A stretch of DNA of 64,000 nucleotides from Actinostola sp. cb2023. Lineage: Eukaryota > Cnidaria > Anthozoa > Actiniaria > Actinostolidae. The notes under the pieces were generated by a model, which saw nothing but the letters and a program-made list of their open reading frames with translations, made no database searches and was not told the origin of the DNA. Location: NCBI GenBank assembly GCA_033675265.1, contig JAUJYZ010001232.1, positions 1 through 64,000 of the forward strand, read 5' to 3'. This document shows, piece after piece, positions 56,004-64,000 of this stretch (position 1 is its first letter; each line of letters opens with the position of its first letter). The position numbers were made by a program, and so were the translations under genes.

Positions 56004-56239
56004 GTAATCTGAGTGTAGTCTGAGTGTAATCTGAGTGTAGTCTGAGTGTAGTCTGAGTGTAGTCTGTGTTTAATCTGAGTGTAGTCTAAGTGTAATCTGA
56101 GTGTAGTCTGAGTTTAATCTGAGTGTAGTCTGAGTGTATTCTGAGTATAATCTGAGTATAGTCCGAGTGTAATCTGAGTATAGTCTGAGTGTAGTCTGAG
56201 TGTAGTCTGAGTTTAATCTGAGTGTAATCTGAGTGTATA
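56004..56239 (-). repeat. 11-bp satellite, inverted copy, segment 2
   Basis: CTGAGTGTAGT/CTGAGTGTAAT units between the hAT-like element and a LINE tail. Confidence 0.9.
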
Positions 56240-56412
56240 ATTTTATATATATGATTGTTTTATTGTTTTATATTAATCCATTTTTACATTGTATTTTATA
56301 ATTATTTTATTTTCATTTCTATTGTATATTATTTGAGGACCTCCCTGAAAACCACGTTATGTGATGGGCGCTTCCTCCTTAAAGATTAAGTATTATTATT
56401 ATTATTATTATT
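56240..56412 (+). mobile_element. LINE 3' tail inserted in the satellite
   Basis: An AT-rich 3' untranslated stretch is followed by GAGGACCTCCCTGAAAACCA, GGGCGCTTCCTCCTTAAAGA and a (TTA)n tail, a 3' end common to L2/CR1-like LINEs. No coding part remains. Confidence 0.5.
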
Positions 56413-56755
56413 AGTGTAGTCTGAGTATACATTGTAGTCTGAGTGTAATCTGAGTATAATCTGAGTGTAGTCTGAGTATAGTCTGAGTGTAATCTGAGTG
56501 TAGTCTGAGTATATTAATATAGTCTGAGTGTAATCTGAGTATAATCTGAGTGTAGTCTGAGTATAGTCTGAGTGTAATCTGAGTGTAGTCTGAGTGTAAT
56601 CTGAGTGTAGTCTGAGTGTAATCTGAGTGTAGTCTGAGTGTAATCTGAGTGTAGTCTGAGTGTAATCTGAGTGTAGTCTGAGTGTAATCTGAGTGTAGTC
56701 TGAGTGTAATCTGAGTGTAGTCTGAGTATAGTCTGAGTGTAATCCGAGTGTAGGG
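56413..56755 (-). repeat. 11-bp satellite, inverted copy, segment 3
   Basis: Regular alternating CTGAGTGTAAT and CTGAGTGTAGT units, here a near-perfect 22-bp alternation at 56575-56715. The minus frame at 56514-56819 is an artefact. It ends at CCGAGTGTAGGGTTTC next to the unique flank shared with 13100-13215. Confidence 0.9.
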
Positions 56756-57003
56756 TTTCTCTGGGTTTCTTCAATTGTAGAAAGTTTGATGAAGTACCAT
56801 CAACACCGATTGCATTCAAAATCCTTTGTTTCAGAAATATGAGCTGCCAAACTTAGTATATGCGGCTTATCTGCTGTTTTATATTATGGTACATGTATAT
56901 TGTTAGGTATATTAGTTTCCTAACATATTAGACCGGCTGAACTTTTTCTCATACAAGGGTACACATATGTGGGTTTCTTGTCCAATTCCCGAAAATTGTT
57001 ATT

Positions 57004-57787
57004 ACTCGGACACTTTCGGAGGAAGTCCGAGTTATAAAATGCACTCTTTTGTTTTTATTTTTTTTCTTCATAGTCGACAAAATGTGAAGTATGTGATCGT
57101 ATCGGTCAGGAATGTCTGTTTCAGGGCTTCGATTGGCTGAAAACTGGGCAATGATATCCGAACGCCTAATGAAGTAATTCTATACTCAAATGGGTCAAAT
57201 AGTTTGCTCTTGGGTCATCGTTAAAACTCATCGTTCCACGACTACCGACTAGAAGTGCTGTGTAGAAGCTTGTGCTGTATCGAGAGAGAAGCAGTTGAGA
57301 TCTCGAGTGTTTTTGAAAGGGCCGGTCAACGAACTCATTAATCTTGAATATAATTGTTTTAATGCTGCTAAACTGAATAATGTTGTATTTCAAAGAGATA
57401 GTTTCATAATGGAGTGCATGTACCGCAACAACGTCAACAAGCTTGATTAAAATATATCTGAAGGCGGCGGCTCAGATCTTTATGGCCGATAAAACACGGC
57501 CTTTAAACACGCTCATTTCACATACAAACGCATACGCCGATTCGTGTGGGCCCACTCTGAAAGATGTCGTTTCATTTATAACAAAAACAAACGCGCCTTC
57601 ATTACAACAAACGAAAAACTTTATCAGAACCATCTGACCATGAATATGCAACCTCAACTGGACGTTCGAAGTACGTACTGCAGACGGACGATTCGAAGAT
57701 CTTTATCTATCCTCACCGACACATAGTCTAGTCCCTCGTCACGCAACTGTCATTGTCATAAATGTCCGAGTGTACGAGCGTCTTGTT
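57004..57787 (+). mobile_element. HINE inserted upstream of the zinc-finger exon
   Basis: It begins ACTCGGACACTTTCGGAGGA and closes the palindrome at GTCCGAGT. It ends GTCCGAGTGTACGAGCG, TCTTGTT. The paralogous left block has an uninterrupted site (AATTGTTATT directly joined to CAAGTTTG, minus strand at 12937/12938), so the insertion is exact, with no target duplication beyond a possible shared T. This fits Helitron/Helentron integration. The open frame at 57443-57637 encodes the HTNAYADSCGPTLKDV peptide also found in ORF1 at 42700-42770. Confidence 0.7.
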
Positions 57788-57833
57788 CAAGTTTGTTTTC
57801 CAATAAACTGCTTATATCCTTTTACTCCTCCCA

Positions 57834-59034
57834 GAGCTTTGAAAATGGAACAGCTATGTTTGGACGGCCACTACTCTGTGTAGGGACACAGACAGAGGAT
57901 TATGGTTGTAGTAATGGATGTACGTCTGTACACATAGATGGTGGTTTGATGCAGCCCAACAATGTCACAACAGAAACTCAATCAGAGAATCATGCAGATA
58001 ATATGAATACCTCCACTTGTTTGATGAGCCAAGTTGGTAATCTCCATGATGAGAAGGATTACTCCTCTACAGAAGGGTTACTGTCTAAAATATGTGAAGA
58101 GATACCAACATTGTGTACAGATGAGAGTGAAGTAGTCAATGGTGACAGTGTAATCCATGGAATGATGGACAGCTCTAGAGCTTGTTCTATACATGAGAGT
58201 GATCAAAATGATTACCTGCACACTGATATTGTGTGTGATGGTAGTCCAACCTCCACCAGAAGCCTTGAGAAATCCACAGAATCCTTTACTGTTTCTTCAG
58301 GTGATGGTACCATTGTAGAAGGTGAAAGCTGTATGGACAAGGTTTCCCAAGATGTTTCACCCTTGTCAGTCAACCCTGACAATAGTGAAGATTCAGTGAA
58401 AACTGTTTCTGATGTCATTCCTAAGAATATGGACAGTAGAATGAAGACTTGTCAAACATGTGGTAAGACATTTTCACGGCAAGGTAACCTCAACATTCAT
58501 GAGCGGATTCATACAGGTAATAAACCATACCAATGTAAAACCTGTGGTAAGGCATTTGCACAGCAAGGTCACCTCATTGTTCATGAGCGCATTCATTCGG
58601 GTTATAAACCAAACCGATGTAACACATGTGGCAAGGCTTTTGCACGGCAATGTGACCTCAATGTTCACCAGCGGATTCATACCGGTATTAAACCATACCA
58701 ATGTAAAACCTGTGGTAAGACATTTTCACGGCAAGACACCCTAAACTGTCACCAGCGGATTCATACGGGGATTAAACCATACCAATGTAAAACCTGTGGC
58801 AAGGCTTTTGCACGGAATAGTGACCGCACCGTTCACCAGCGGATTCATACCGGGATTAAACCATACCAATGTAAAACCTGTGGTAAGACATTTGGACAGC
58901 AAGGTCACCTCATTGTTCATGAGCGCATTCATTCGGGTTATAAACCACATCAATGTAAAATCTGTGGTAGGACATTTACTCGTCAGGATCACCTCATTGT
59001 TCATGAGCGCATTCATACCGGTAATAGACCATAG
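57834..59034 (+). CDS. C2H2 zinc-finger protein, last exon (7 fingers, truncated by a stop)
   Basis: A poly-pyrimidine tract ending CTCCTCCCAG at 57833 looks like a splice acceptor and is conserved in the left paralogue, so this is probably a 3' exon; the ATG at 57793 lies in the presumed intron. The first 205 residues are acidic and Ser/Thr-rich with no known domain. Seven C2H2 fingers follow from 58450 (C-x2-C-x12-H-x3-H) joined by HTG-K-P-type linkers. At 59032-59034 the expected Tyr codon of the linker is TAG; beyond it lies an eighth finger and a natural-looking end at about 59125. The protein should be nuclear and bind DNA. The stop removes one finger or makes this a recent pseudogene. 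Confidence 0.8.
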
Positions 59035-59366
59035 CAATGTAAAACCTGTGGTAAGACATTTACACGTCAGGATCACCTACATGAACACACTCATTCTTGT
59101 GTGAAACTTGGTAAAGCTAAGAAGTGAAAAAAGAGATTCAGGAGCTCGTTGTGACTCACTGTTGCATTTTGGTCTGCAAGATGAGACACTTGAAGGAGAC
59201 GTTGGGGCGCCAAGTATGTTATTATAATTGAACTACCGTATTCACCGAGGCAAATTAACGGGTGCTAACGTCTTTTCAGACTAACAATCGTGCTAACGGT
59301 TTTACTACAAGACCTAATGGTTTGCTAAAGTGTTATTTATTCAGATGAGCGGGTTGGTTCACGTGC

Positions 59367-59917
59367 TTATAACATGACCTAAGAAAATCCTGCAATTCGA
59401 TTGGCTGAGAGGAGTAGTATTTCAGCGTAATAGTGGTATTTCAAGCTCTCAGAAATGGTATTTCAAAATCACCATGGTAACCATTGTTTGAGCACCGAGC
59501 ATGACATTCAAATCCAAGATGGCGGATAAACCCGACAGAGTTTTTCTCGCTAATAAAGCTGAAATATACCTAGAAACAAATCTCAAGAACAACAAATTGA
59601 AAAAGTACATCAACATGGATATATTGTCGACAAATCAGGAAGGTTTTCTTTGGCTGAGACTGCAAAAATCAGCGAGAAACGATCGACTGTTGATCGTGCT
59701 AAGGTTTTCCTGCTTTAGATTGAGAAGTGAAATAATTATTGCTGAAAAAGGTAAAATAAAGCTTTAGAAACCTCTTGTTTCTGTTTTCTTCATTTGTTAT
59801 CTAATTTATGAACGTTTTTCTATGAAAATAATTTACTTGAGAGCATTTTCCGTTAGTTCAAGGTAAAACTACAAACAACTAATCGAAATTGCAGTATTTT
59901 CTTAGGTCATGTTATAA
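59367..59917. mobile_element. TIR element (about 550 bp) with a small ORF
   Basis: TTATAACATGACCTAAGAAA and about 20 further bases recur inverted at 59884-59917, giving TIRs of about 40 bp. A target duplication is not obvious. The element contains the 88-codon frame at 59501-59767. It may be a MITE, or the flanks of a retained small gene. Confidence 0.5.
59501..59767 (+). CDS. Hypothetical 88-aa ORF inside the TIR element
   Basis: The ATG context includes CCAAGATGGCGG, a word like a YY1 site that often marks metazoan starts; an internal Met (KMADKPD) at this word may be the true start. The peptide is basic and helical (KNNKLKKYINMDIL, NQEGFLWLRLQKSARNDRL). No family is recognised. It may be the 5' exon of a longer gene whose rest was lost. 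Confidence 0.3.
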   Translation: MTFKSKMADKPDRVFLANKAEIYLETNLKNNKLKKYINMDILSTNQEGFLWLRLQKSARNDRLLIVLRFSCFRLRSEIIIAEKGKIKL

Positions 59918-59922
59918 ACATT

Positions 59923-60070
59923 TAATAGCATGTTTTGTACGTGATATTTGGGATAAATTTCAAAATTGTCACAAATTTCACTCGCCGGAGGCTCGTGAAA
60001 TTTTGTTAACAATTTTGAAATATCACTCGTGGTATTTATCCCAAATATCACTACAAACCATGCTATTACC
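59923..60070. repeat. Foldback hairpin, about 70-bp arms
   Basis: TAATAGCATG, GTGATATTTGGGATAAAT and CAAAATTGT at 59924-59970 return inverted at 60017-60069. The centre is CACTCGCCGGAGGCTCGTG. It could be a MITE or hairpin-RNA source. Confidence 0.65.
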
Positions 60071-60099
60071 TATACTAATACAACATGTGTCAATCAAGT

Positions 60100-60775
60100 G
60101 TCTCAAACATAACATTCTCACGTGCATGCTAATGAACCTTAGATTTTAGAACTGATAATGCCGAAAGTTGGTGGGAAAGACGGTTTGAATCAGTCATAGG
60201 ATTGTATCATGCTCGATGATCCAGCGGCTTTTGTCCGCGCTCCGAAGAGTACTGAGACTTATACGACGGTGAATACGGTAAATTATATGTAAATAACGAA
60301 ATATTAATTAAGAAGTCAGCAACATTGGTTACCGTAAATCTTCTATTAAGCGCCCCCCTTAAATAAGTGCCTCCCCTCTATTAAGCGCCTCTCTTTGGAG
60401 CCGTTTTGTAATAAGCATCCCCTCTAATTGAAACTGACATGGAGATCTGAAATAGTGTTTCTAAAATACTGCTTTCTTGTCTAATTACGATGTACTGTGT
60501 TACATATTGGCTTCGTTTCTCCATACTGTTGTAAGTCTGTCTTATTTATACTCTGTAAACCTAACGTACAATGCCGGTACTGAGAGTAAACCATGTGGTT
60601 TCTAGCTAACGAAAAACAAGATGGCGGCCTCCCGTGAGGGGTGGCCCAGTACAAAATGAAGGGGGCAAATGGATCCCAATCTAAACAAAGAATATTATAA
60701 CATCCCCCATCCTTTATTACAGTTCAATTAATCTTTGAGGCTTCTTAACTACACGCCCTGATCGTGTTGTTGTGG
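60100..60775. other. Non-coding stretch with short repeats
   Basis: ATTAAGCGCC-type words repeat at 60344-60405 (AAGCGCCCCCC, AAGTGCCTCCCC, AAGCGCCTC, AAGCATCCCC), a pattern seen in small non-autonomous transposons. Another AAGATGGCGG word is at 60618-60627. Nothing coding. Confidence 0.4.
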
Positions 60776-60892
60776 GTGAATGTTCTACAGACTCGGGTAC
60801 CTCCAACGGCATTGGTGCCGATGTCTCTGGTCGGTTGGAAGTCTCTCTATGAAGTGCCTGAGGACTCGTAAGTGTTTCCCGCAGCTGTGGAG

Positions 60893-61198
60893 TCATGTGT
60901 TGGTCAAAATTATTTGTCTCCTATTTCTTCTAAACACATGCCCTCGTTCATCTTCCAGATGGTAGGATCTTGGAAGCACTTCAGCTTTACTCCATTCCTT
61001 TGCTCTATTTGGACGAATCCGTACTTTGTCTCCAACGTCCAAAGGAGGAAGATCCCGACTGTGTTTATCATAGTTCTTCTTTGAAACATCCTGACGATGT
61101 TGAAGTACCTTCACTACGTGGTTAGGATCCACGGCTTGTGGTAACAACAGACGTCGATGAGTTGGTATTGTTGTGCGGCGTGTACGTCGACTCATCAA
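60893..61198 (-). pseudogene. Integrase C-terminal region
   Basis: About 100 codons: SRRTRRTTIPTH, a helical stretch, then LPPLDVGDKVRIRP, a small SH3-like motif common at the end of Ty3/gypsy integrases, ending in NRRQIILTNT. It is separated from the core by a short out-of-frame gap (61199-61226). No chromodomain is seen. Confidence 0.6.
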
Positions 61199-61226
61199 GA
61201 GCTGTGTAGGTGAAACACCTAAGTCT

Positions 61227-61736
61227 TCAAATGGTGCATGTGTTCCTGTATTTCAGCAGGCCTTCAAATGGATCTTTGTTATCTGCTGCAGCTTTCTTTA
61301 AGATCCGTTTTGCTGTCTGTACTGCTCGTTCTGCTGTACCATTGGATTGAGGATACTCCGGTGAGCTTGTGGTATGGCAAAATCCCCACTCTTCTGCAAA
61401 CTTCTTAAACTCATGTGTACTGTTAAACAGATTCCTGGTGTTGCCGCTATACTGCGACCCATTGTCACTGATAACCTCAGATGGGATTCCAAACCTTGCA
61501 AATATTTTCTTCAGGTTATTAATGACACATGTGGCAGTACTCTGGCGGAGTAACTCTATATAGAAGTCAGTAACTAGTAAGTATGAGTGTCCAGCATATT
61601 CAAATATGTCGGTTCCCACCACTTGCCATGGTAATCCTGGGATGTCATGTGGATGTAATGTCTCTCTCTGTTGTCGGTTGCGGAAGGCATTGCAAATTGG
61701 ACATGAGCTTTGACTTGGGCCTTCATGGAGGGCCAA
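61227..61736 (-). pseudogene. Integrase catalytic core
   Basis: The DDE triad is seen as D in GTDIFEY (about residue 42), D in SDNGSQY (about 95) and E in NGTAERAVQ (about 135), with spacing of the retroviral-type integrase fold. A zinc-finger half (SCPICNAF) lies near its start; the matching His pair is in the preceding frame. It is offset from the upstream ORF by a frameshift near 61735. Confidence 0.75.
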
Positions 61737-62192
61737 AGCACATAGTCACTACCATAGCTAAGACTTTCTCTCTCCCGTGTGTGCTCCATGAATCTTCCAA
61801 CATCTCAGCTCTCAGTGACCTTGGAACGACTATTCGGTCAGATTTAAATAACAAGCCATCTTCCACACTCAGCTCTTCCTTGTAGCTCCAGTATTCCTTT
61901 GCTAACTCATCAACTTGGTCTTTTTCTAGTGGCCACCCTTTTAGAACATATTCCATTACAATTCTTGAAGTCTCATCCTTGTTTGATGCATCTTTGAACC
62001 TCTTCAGCGTGCTGCTTTCAAGTCCAAGCTCCTCAAATAGATTTACACCAATAACATCTTCAGGGTCACTGGCTGGTTCTGTGTCGATTAAGGGCGCTCT
62101 ACTCAAACAGTCAGAGATAACTTGTTGTTTACCAGGGACATAGTGTACATCAAGATCATACTTAGTCAGTTTGAGCAGCATCCTCTTGGAGT
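61723..62192 (-). pseudogene. RNase H end and integrase zinc-binding region
   Basis: KLTKYDLDVHYVPGKQQVIS then DCLSRAPL is the conserved end of the Ty3/gypsy RNase H domain. About 130 residues on, STHGREKVLA is part of the integrase HHCC zinc-binding module. The frame is entered from a 33-G run, so its N-terminal poly-Pro is not real protein. Confidence 0.7.
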
Positions 62193-62194
62193 CT

Positions 62195-62195
<1 letters not shown>

Positions 62196-62228
<33 letters not shown>
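62196..62228 (+). repeat. Poly-G run (33 bp) inside pol
   Basis: It interrupts the RNase H coding sequence between residues for EAPP and RDSKRM. A normal element would have only a few bases here. Expansion by slippage or a sequencing artefact is likely. Confidence 0.8.
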
Positions 62229-62463
62229 CTTCCAATGGCTTGTGTGGTACGTTTCCACAATAACTCGCCGTCCATATACATATGTGTGAAATTTCTGTGC
62301 TCCCCATAGTATTGCTAATAATTATTCTCTTTCGATATTGGCATATCTCCTTTCACAGGAAGATAGGGTCTTTGAACTGAATACAACTGGTTTTCCATCC
62401 TGGATGATCACAGCACCAAGTCCAATGCCACTTGCATATACGTTTAGCACCGTCTCTTTTTGA

Positions 62464-63285
62464 TTATCTAAGTACGCTAGTGATGACATACTTCAATTTA
62501 TCAAAAGCCTCTTGTTGTGGTGTGCCCCACACAAACACTGTATCTTTCTGGGTTAGTTGGGAGATGGGTCCTTGTAGCTCAGCTTTGTGCTCAATGAACT
62601 TGTCTAAGTAATTGATCATTCCTAAGAATCGCAGAATACCTTCTTTGTCTGTTGGGGTTGGCATCTCATCAACGGCTCTAATCTTCTCTGGATCTGGTTT
62701 CAACCCTTCAGATGAGAATACATGTTCAACATAACTGACTTCTGGAACTCGAAGTTTAACTTTCTTGGGGTTGAATATCAATCCTACCTCTCGGCTCTTT
62801 TCAAGTACTGCTGTCAACTTCTGATCTATTTCTTTTTGATCTTCACCATGAATCATGAAGTCATCTACTATTATTTCTACTGGGACTCCTGCAAATAGTC
62901 TGTCCATCTCCCTTCGGTAGATTTCTGGAGCAGAACATATACCGAAGGGTAGTCTCGTAAATCTAAATCGTCCCCATGGAGTGTTGAATGTTAGGAGTTT
63001 TGAGCTCTCTTCATCAACTTGTAGTTGCCAGTATCCGCTACACGCGTCCAGGGTTGTGAAACTCTTTGCTCCTGACAACCGATTTGCTACCTGTTCTCCA
63101 GTAACCATCGGATAGTGAGGTCGCTTGAGAGCCTTATTTAGATCTCTCGGATCAATGCAAATTCTTACATTGTTTTTCGATGGTGGAGTCTTCTTGTCTT
63201 TCCCTTTTCGTTTGTCGATCACCAGCATTGATGACACCCAGGGTGTGTGTTCCTCCTCTTTCACAATAATCCCATCCTCTTCCAT
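62464..63285 (-). pseudogene. Reverse transcriptase
   Basis: Open for 273 codons. It has CIDPRDLNKAL, FTTLDACSGYWQL (first catalytic Asp), FTRLPFGICSAPEI, the active-site box IIVDDFM (D-D pair), and FLGMINYLDKFI at the connection with RNase H. These motifs, in this order, are those of Ty3/gypsy reverse transcriptases. The apparent start is internal; the same frame continues upstream beyond a TAA at 63312-63310. RNase H traces continue at 62463-62310 with changes of frame (ASGIGLGAVI, SSKTLSSCERRYANIERE). Confidence 0.8.
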
Positions 63286-63309
63286 TTCTTTAAGTTTTTC
63301 ACGTGCTGG

Positions 63310-63546
63310 TTACTGGAGCGCAACTGGGATTTTTCTTGGAGGATGTGTTACTGGAGGCACTGCGTTGTCAATCTCTAGGTGTATTTTAGTAGGAAGTGTG
63401 CCAGGTTTGTCACTGAAACAATCTTGAAACTTTCGCAGCACGGGGTCTGTCGTGAAAATACTATCTTGGCTCTGGTTATTTGGGTCGGTGAATGTTGGTG
63501 CATCTATCAGTTCAAGATTCATAAACTTTAGAACTTCCAGATCCAA
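63310..63546 (-). pseudogene. Pol segment just before reverse transcriptase
   Basis: The frame has FQDCFSDKPGTLPTKIHLEI then PPRKIPVAL, the conserved lead into Ty3/gypsy reverse transcriptase, and is closed by TAA. The RT frame follows in the same phase, so the stop is a point change. Protease was not recognised upstream. Confidence 0.65.
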
Positions 63547-63599
63547 ACAGGCATCACAACTGAGAAGTGGTGTAAAATTTCTCGTTCATTGTTGGTGAA

Positions 63600-64000
63600 C
63601 TCGTGCAGGTAAATCCCGATAACCCACTCGCTCGAGTGCGTTAACCTCTAAATAATCACTGGTCGCTCGACCAATCACAGCGCGCGAAACTCTATATTCC
63701 AAGTCTAACATTATACTAATTAAGTACACGTAAAATTATAATTTCAGGAAAGCTAAAAAATATTAAAAGTAAAAAATACAGAAATTAAGCAGTAAAGTGC
63801 AATTTAGAAAAGCTTGAAAACTAAATAACTAGTTAGTACTAAATAGCACTAATGAAACAATAGAAAACATTCAATAGAAATGGCACTATTTAGTACTATT
63901 TAAAGTTAGTACTATTTCACGCTTTTCTAAATATTGCACTCTATTACAGTGAAAATAGTAAAGAGGAATTTAAATTAAAACTAGACGCTCTACTAGCGTG
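63600..64000. repeat. Non-coding end of window with short inverted repeats
   Basis: AGTGCAATTTAGAAAAGC (63797-63814) and GCTTTTCTAAATATTGCACT (63931-63950) are inverted, and TAGTACTAAATAGCAC pairs with GCACTATTTAGTACTA between them. This is a small foldback of about 160 bp. Related TTAGTACTAAATA words occur at 55247. No gene is seen. Confidence 0.5.

Larger units (their letters stand above)
60893..63546 (-). mobile_element. Ty3/gypsy-type LTR retrotransposon pol, decayed
   Basis: In minus-strand order there are a linker before reverse transcriptase, reverse transcriptase, RNase H remnants, integrase core and the integrase C-terminal part. That order (RT-RH-IN) is typical of Ty3/gypsy. Stops and frameshifts break it at about 63310, 62461, 62330, 62196-62228 (a 33-G run) and 61735. 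No gag and no LTRs were recognised within the window; the 5' part may lie past 63550 or be lost. The copy cannot move on its own. Confidence 0.8.

Noticed and set aside
58474..59076. Frames opposite the zinc fingers (repeating [13 protein letters not shown] peptides)
   Set aside because: Antisense shadows of the 84-bp finger repeat.

Overview
The window is metazoan nuclear DNA, most likely from a marine invertebrate. A cnidarian, mollusc or similar animal fits, but the sequence alone does not fix the phylum. The evidence is AT-rich intergenic DNA, GT-AG introns, C2H2 zinc-finger genes of 84-bp finger units, and many nested transposons of kinds common in such genomes. There are no bacterial operons, rRNA genes, intact tRNA genes or CRISPR arrays. 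Almost everything recognisable is mobile or repetitive.

Layout. 1-7.8 kb is low-quality-looking sequence with inflated homopolymers; where readable it is a corrupted copy of a repeat family found intact later. 7.8-11.2 kb holds two non-autonomous Helentron-like elements (HINEs), one carrying nested LINE, SINE and telomere-like tandem repeats. 11.3-16.5 kb is a decayed zinc-finger gene (minus) followed by an 11-bp satellite broken by a foldback element and a LINE end. 16.7-18.9 kb holds HINE pieces and a 79-bp tandem repeat. 19.1-28.1 kb holds a zinc-ribbon exon, about 69 copies of a 104-bp satellite with a ten-monomer higher-order pattern, and a possible terminal exon. 28.6-34.4 kb is mostly non-coding, with foldback elements and a MULE-like MITE with an 11-bp target duplication.

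34.5-42.9 kb (minus) is the coding core of a Helentron-type rolling-circle transposon: a membrane-segment ORF1, then a giant protein with a 2A-like DVEKNPGP motif, a cysteine-protease-like domain, a Lys-rich repeat, HUH Rep, PIF1 helicase and an endonuclease domain that continues across a frameshift. 45.4-51.3 kb is a 5.9-kb TIR transposon with an AAT target duplication. Its interrupted gene has an XPG-like nuclease domain and best fits the Academ superfamily. An empty copy of its target lies 0.5 kb away. 51.3-54.3 kb holds nested small elements and a WW-domain exon duplicated in inverted orientation.

54.3-59.2 kb is an inverted duplicate of the 11.2-16.5 kb block (satellite plus zinc-finger gene), here with a nearly intact gene. 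59.4-60.1 kb holds TIR and foldback elements. 60.8-63.6 kb is a decayed Ty3/gypsy-type pol on the minus strand. The genes do not form a pathway. They are the proteins of three independent transposons (Helentron, Academ-like, Ty3/gypsy), a duplicated zinc-finger gene and a few orphan exons. Paired filled and empty insertion sites inside the window let several element ends be read to the base.
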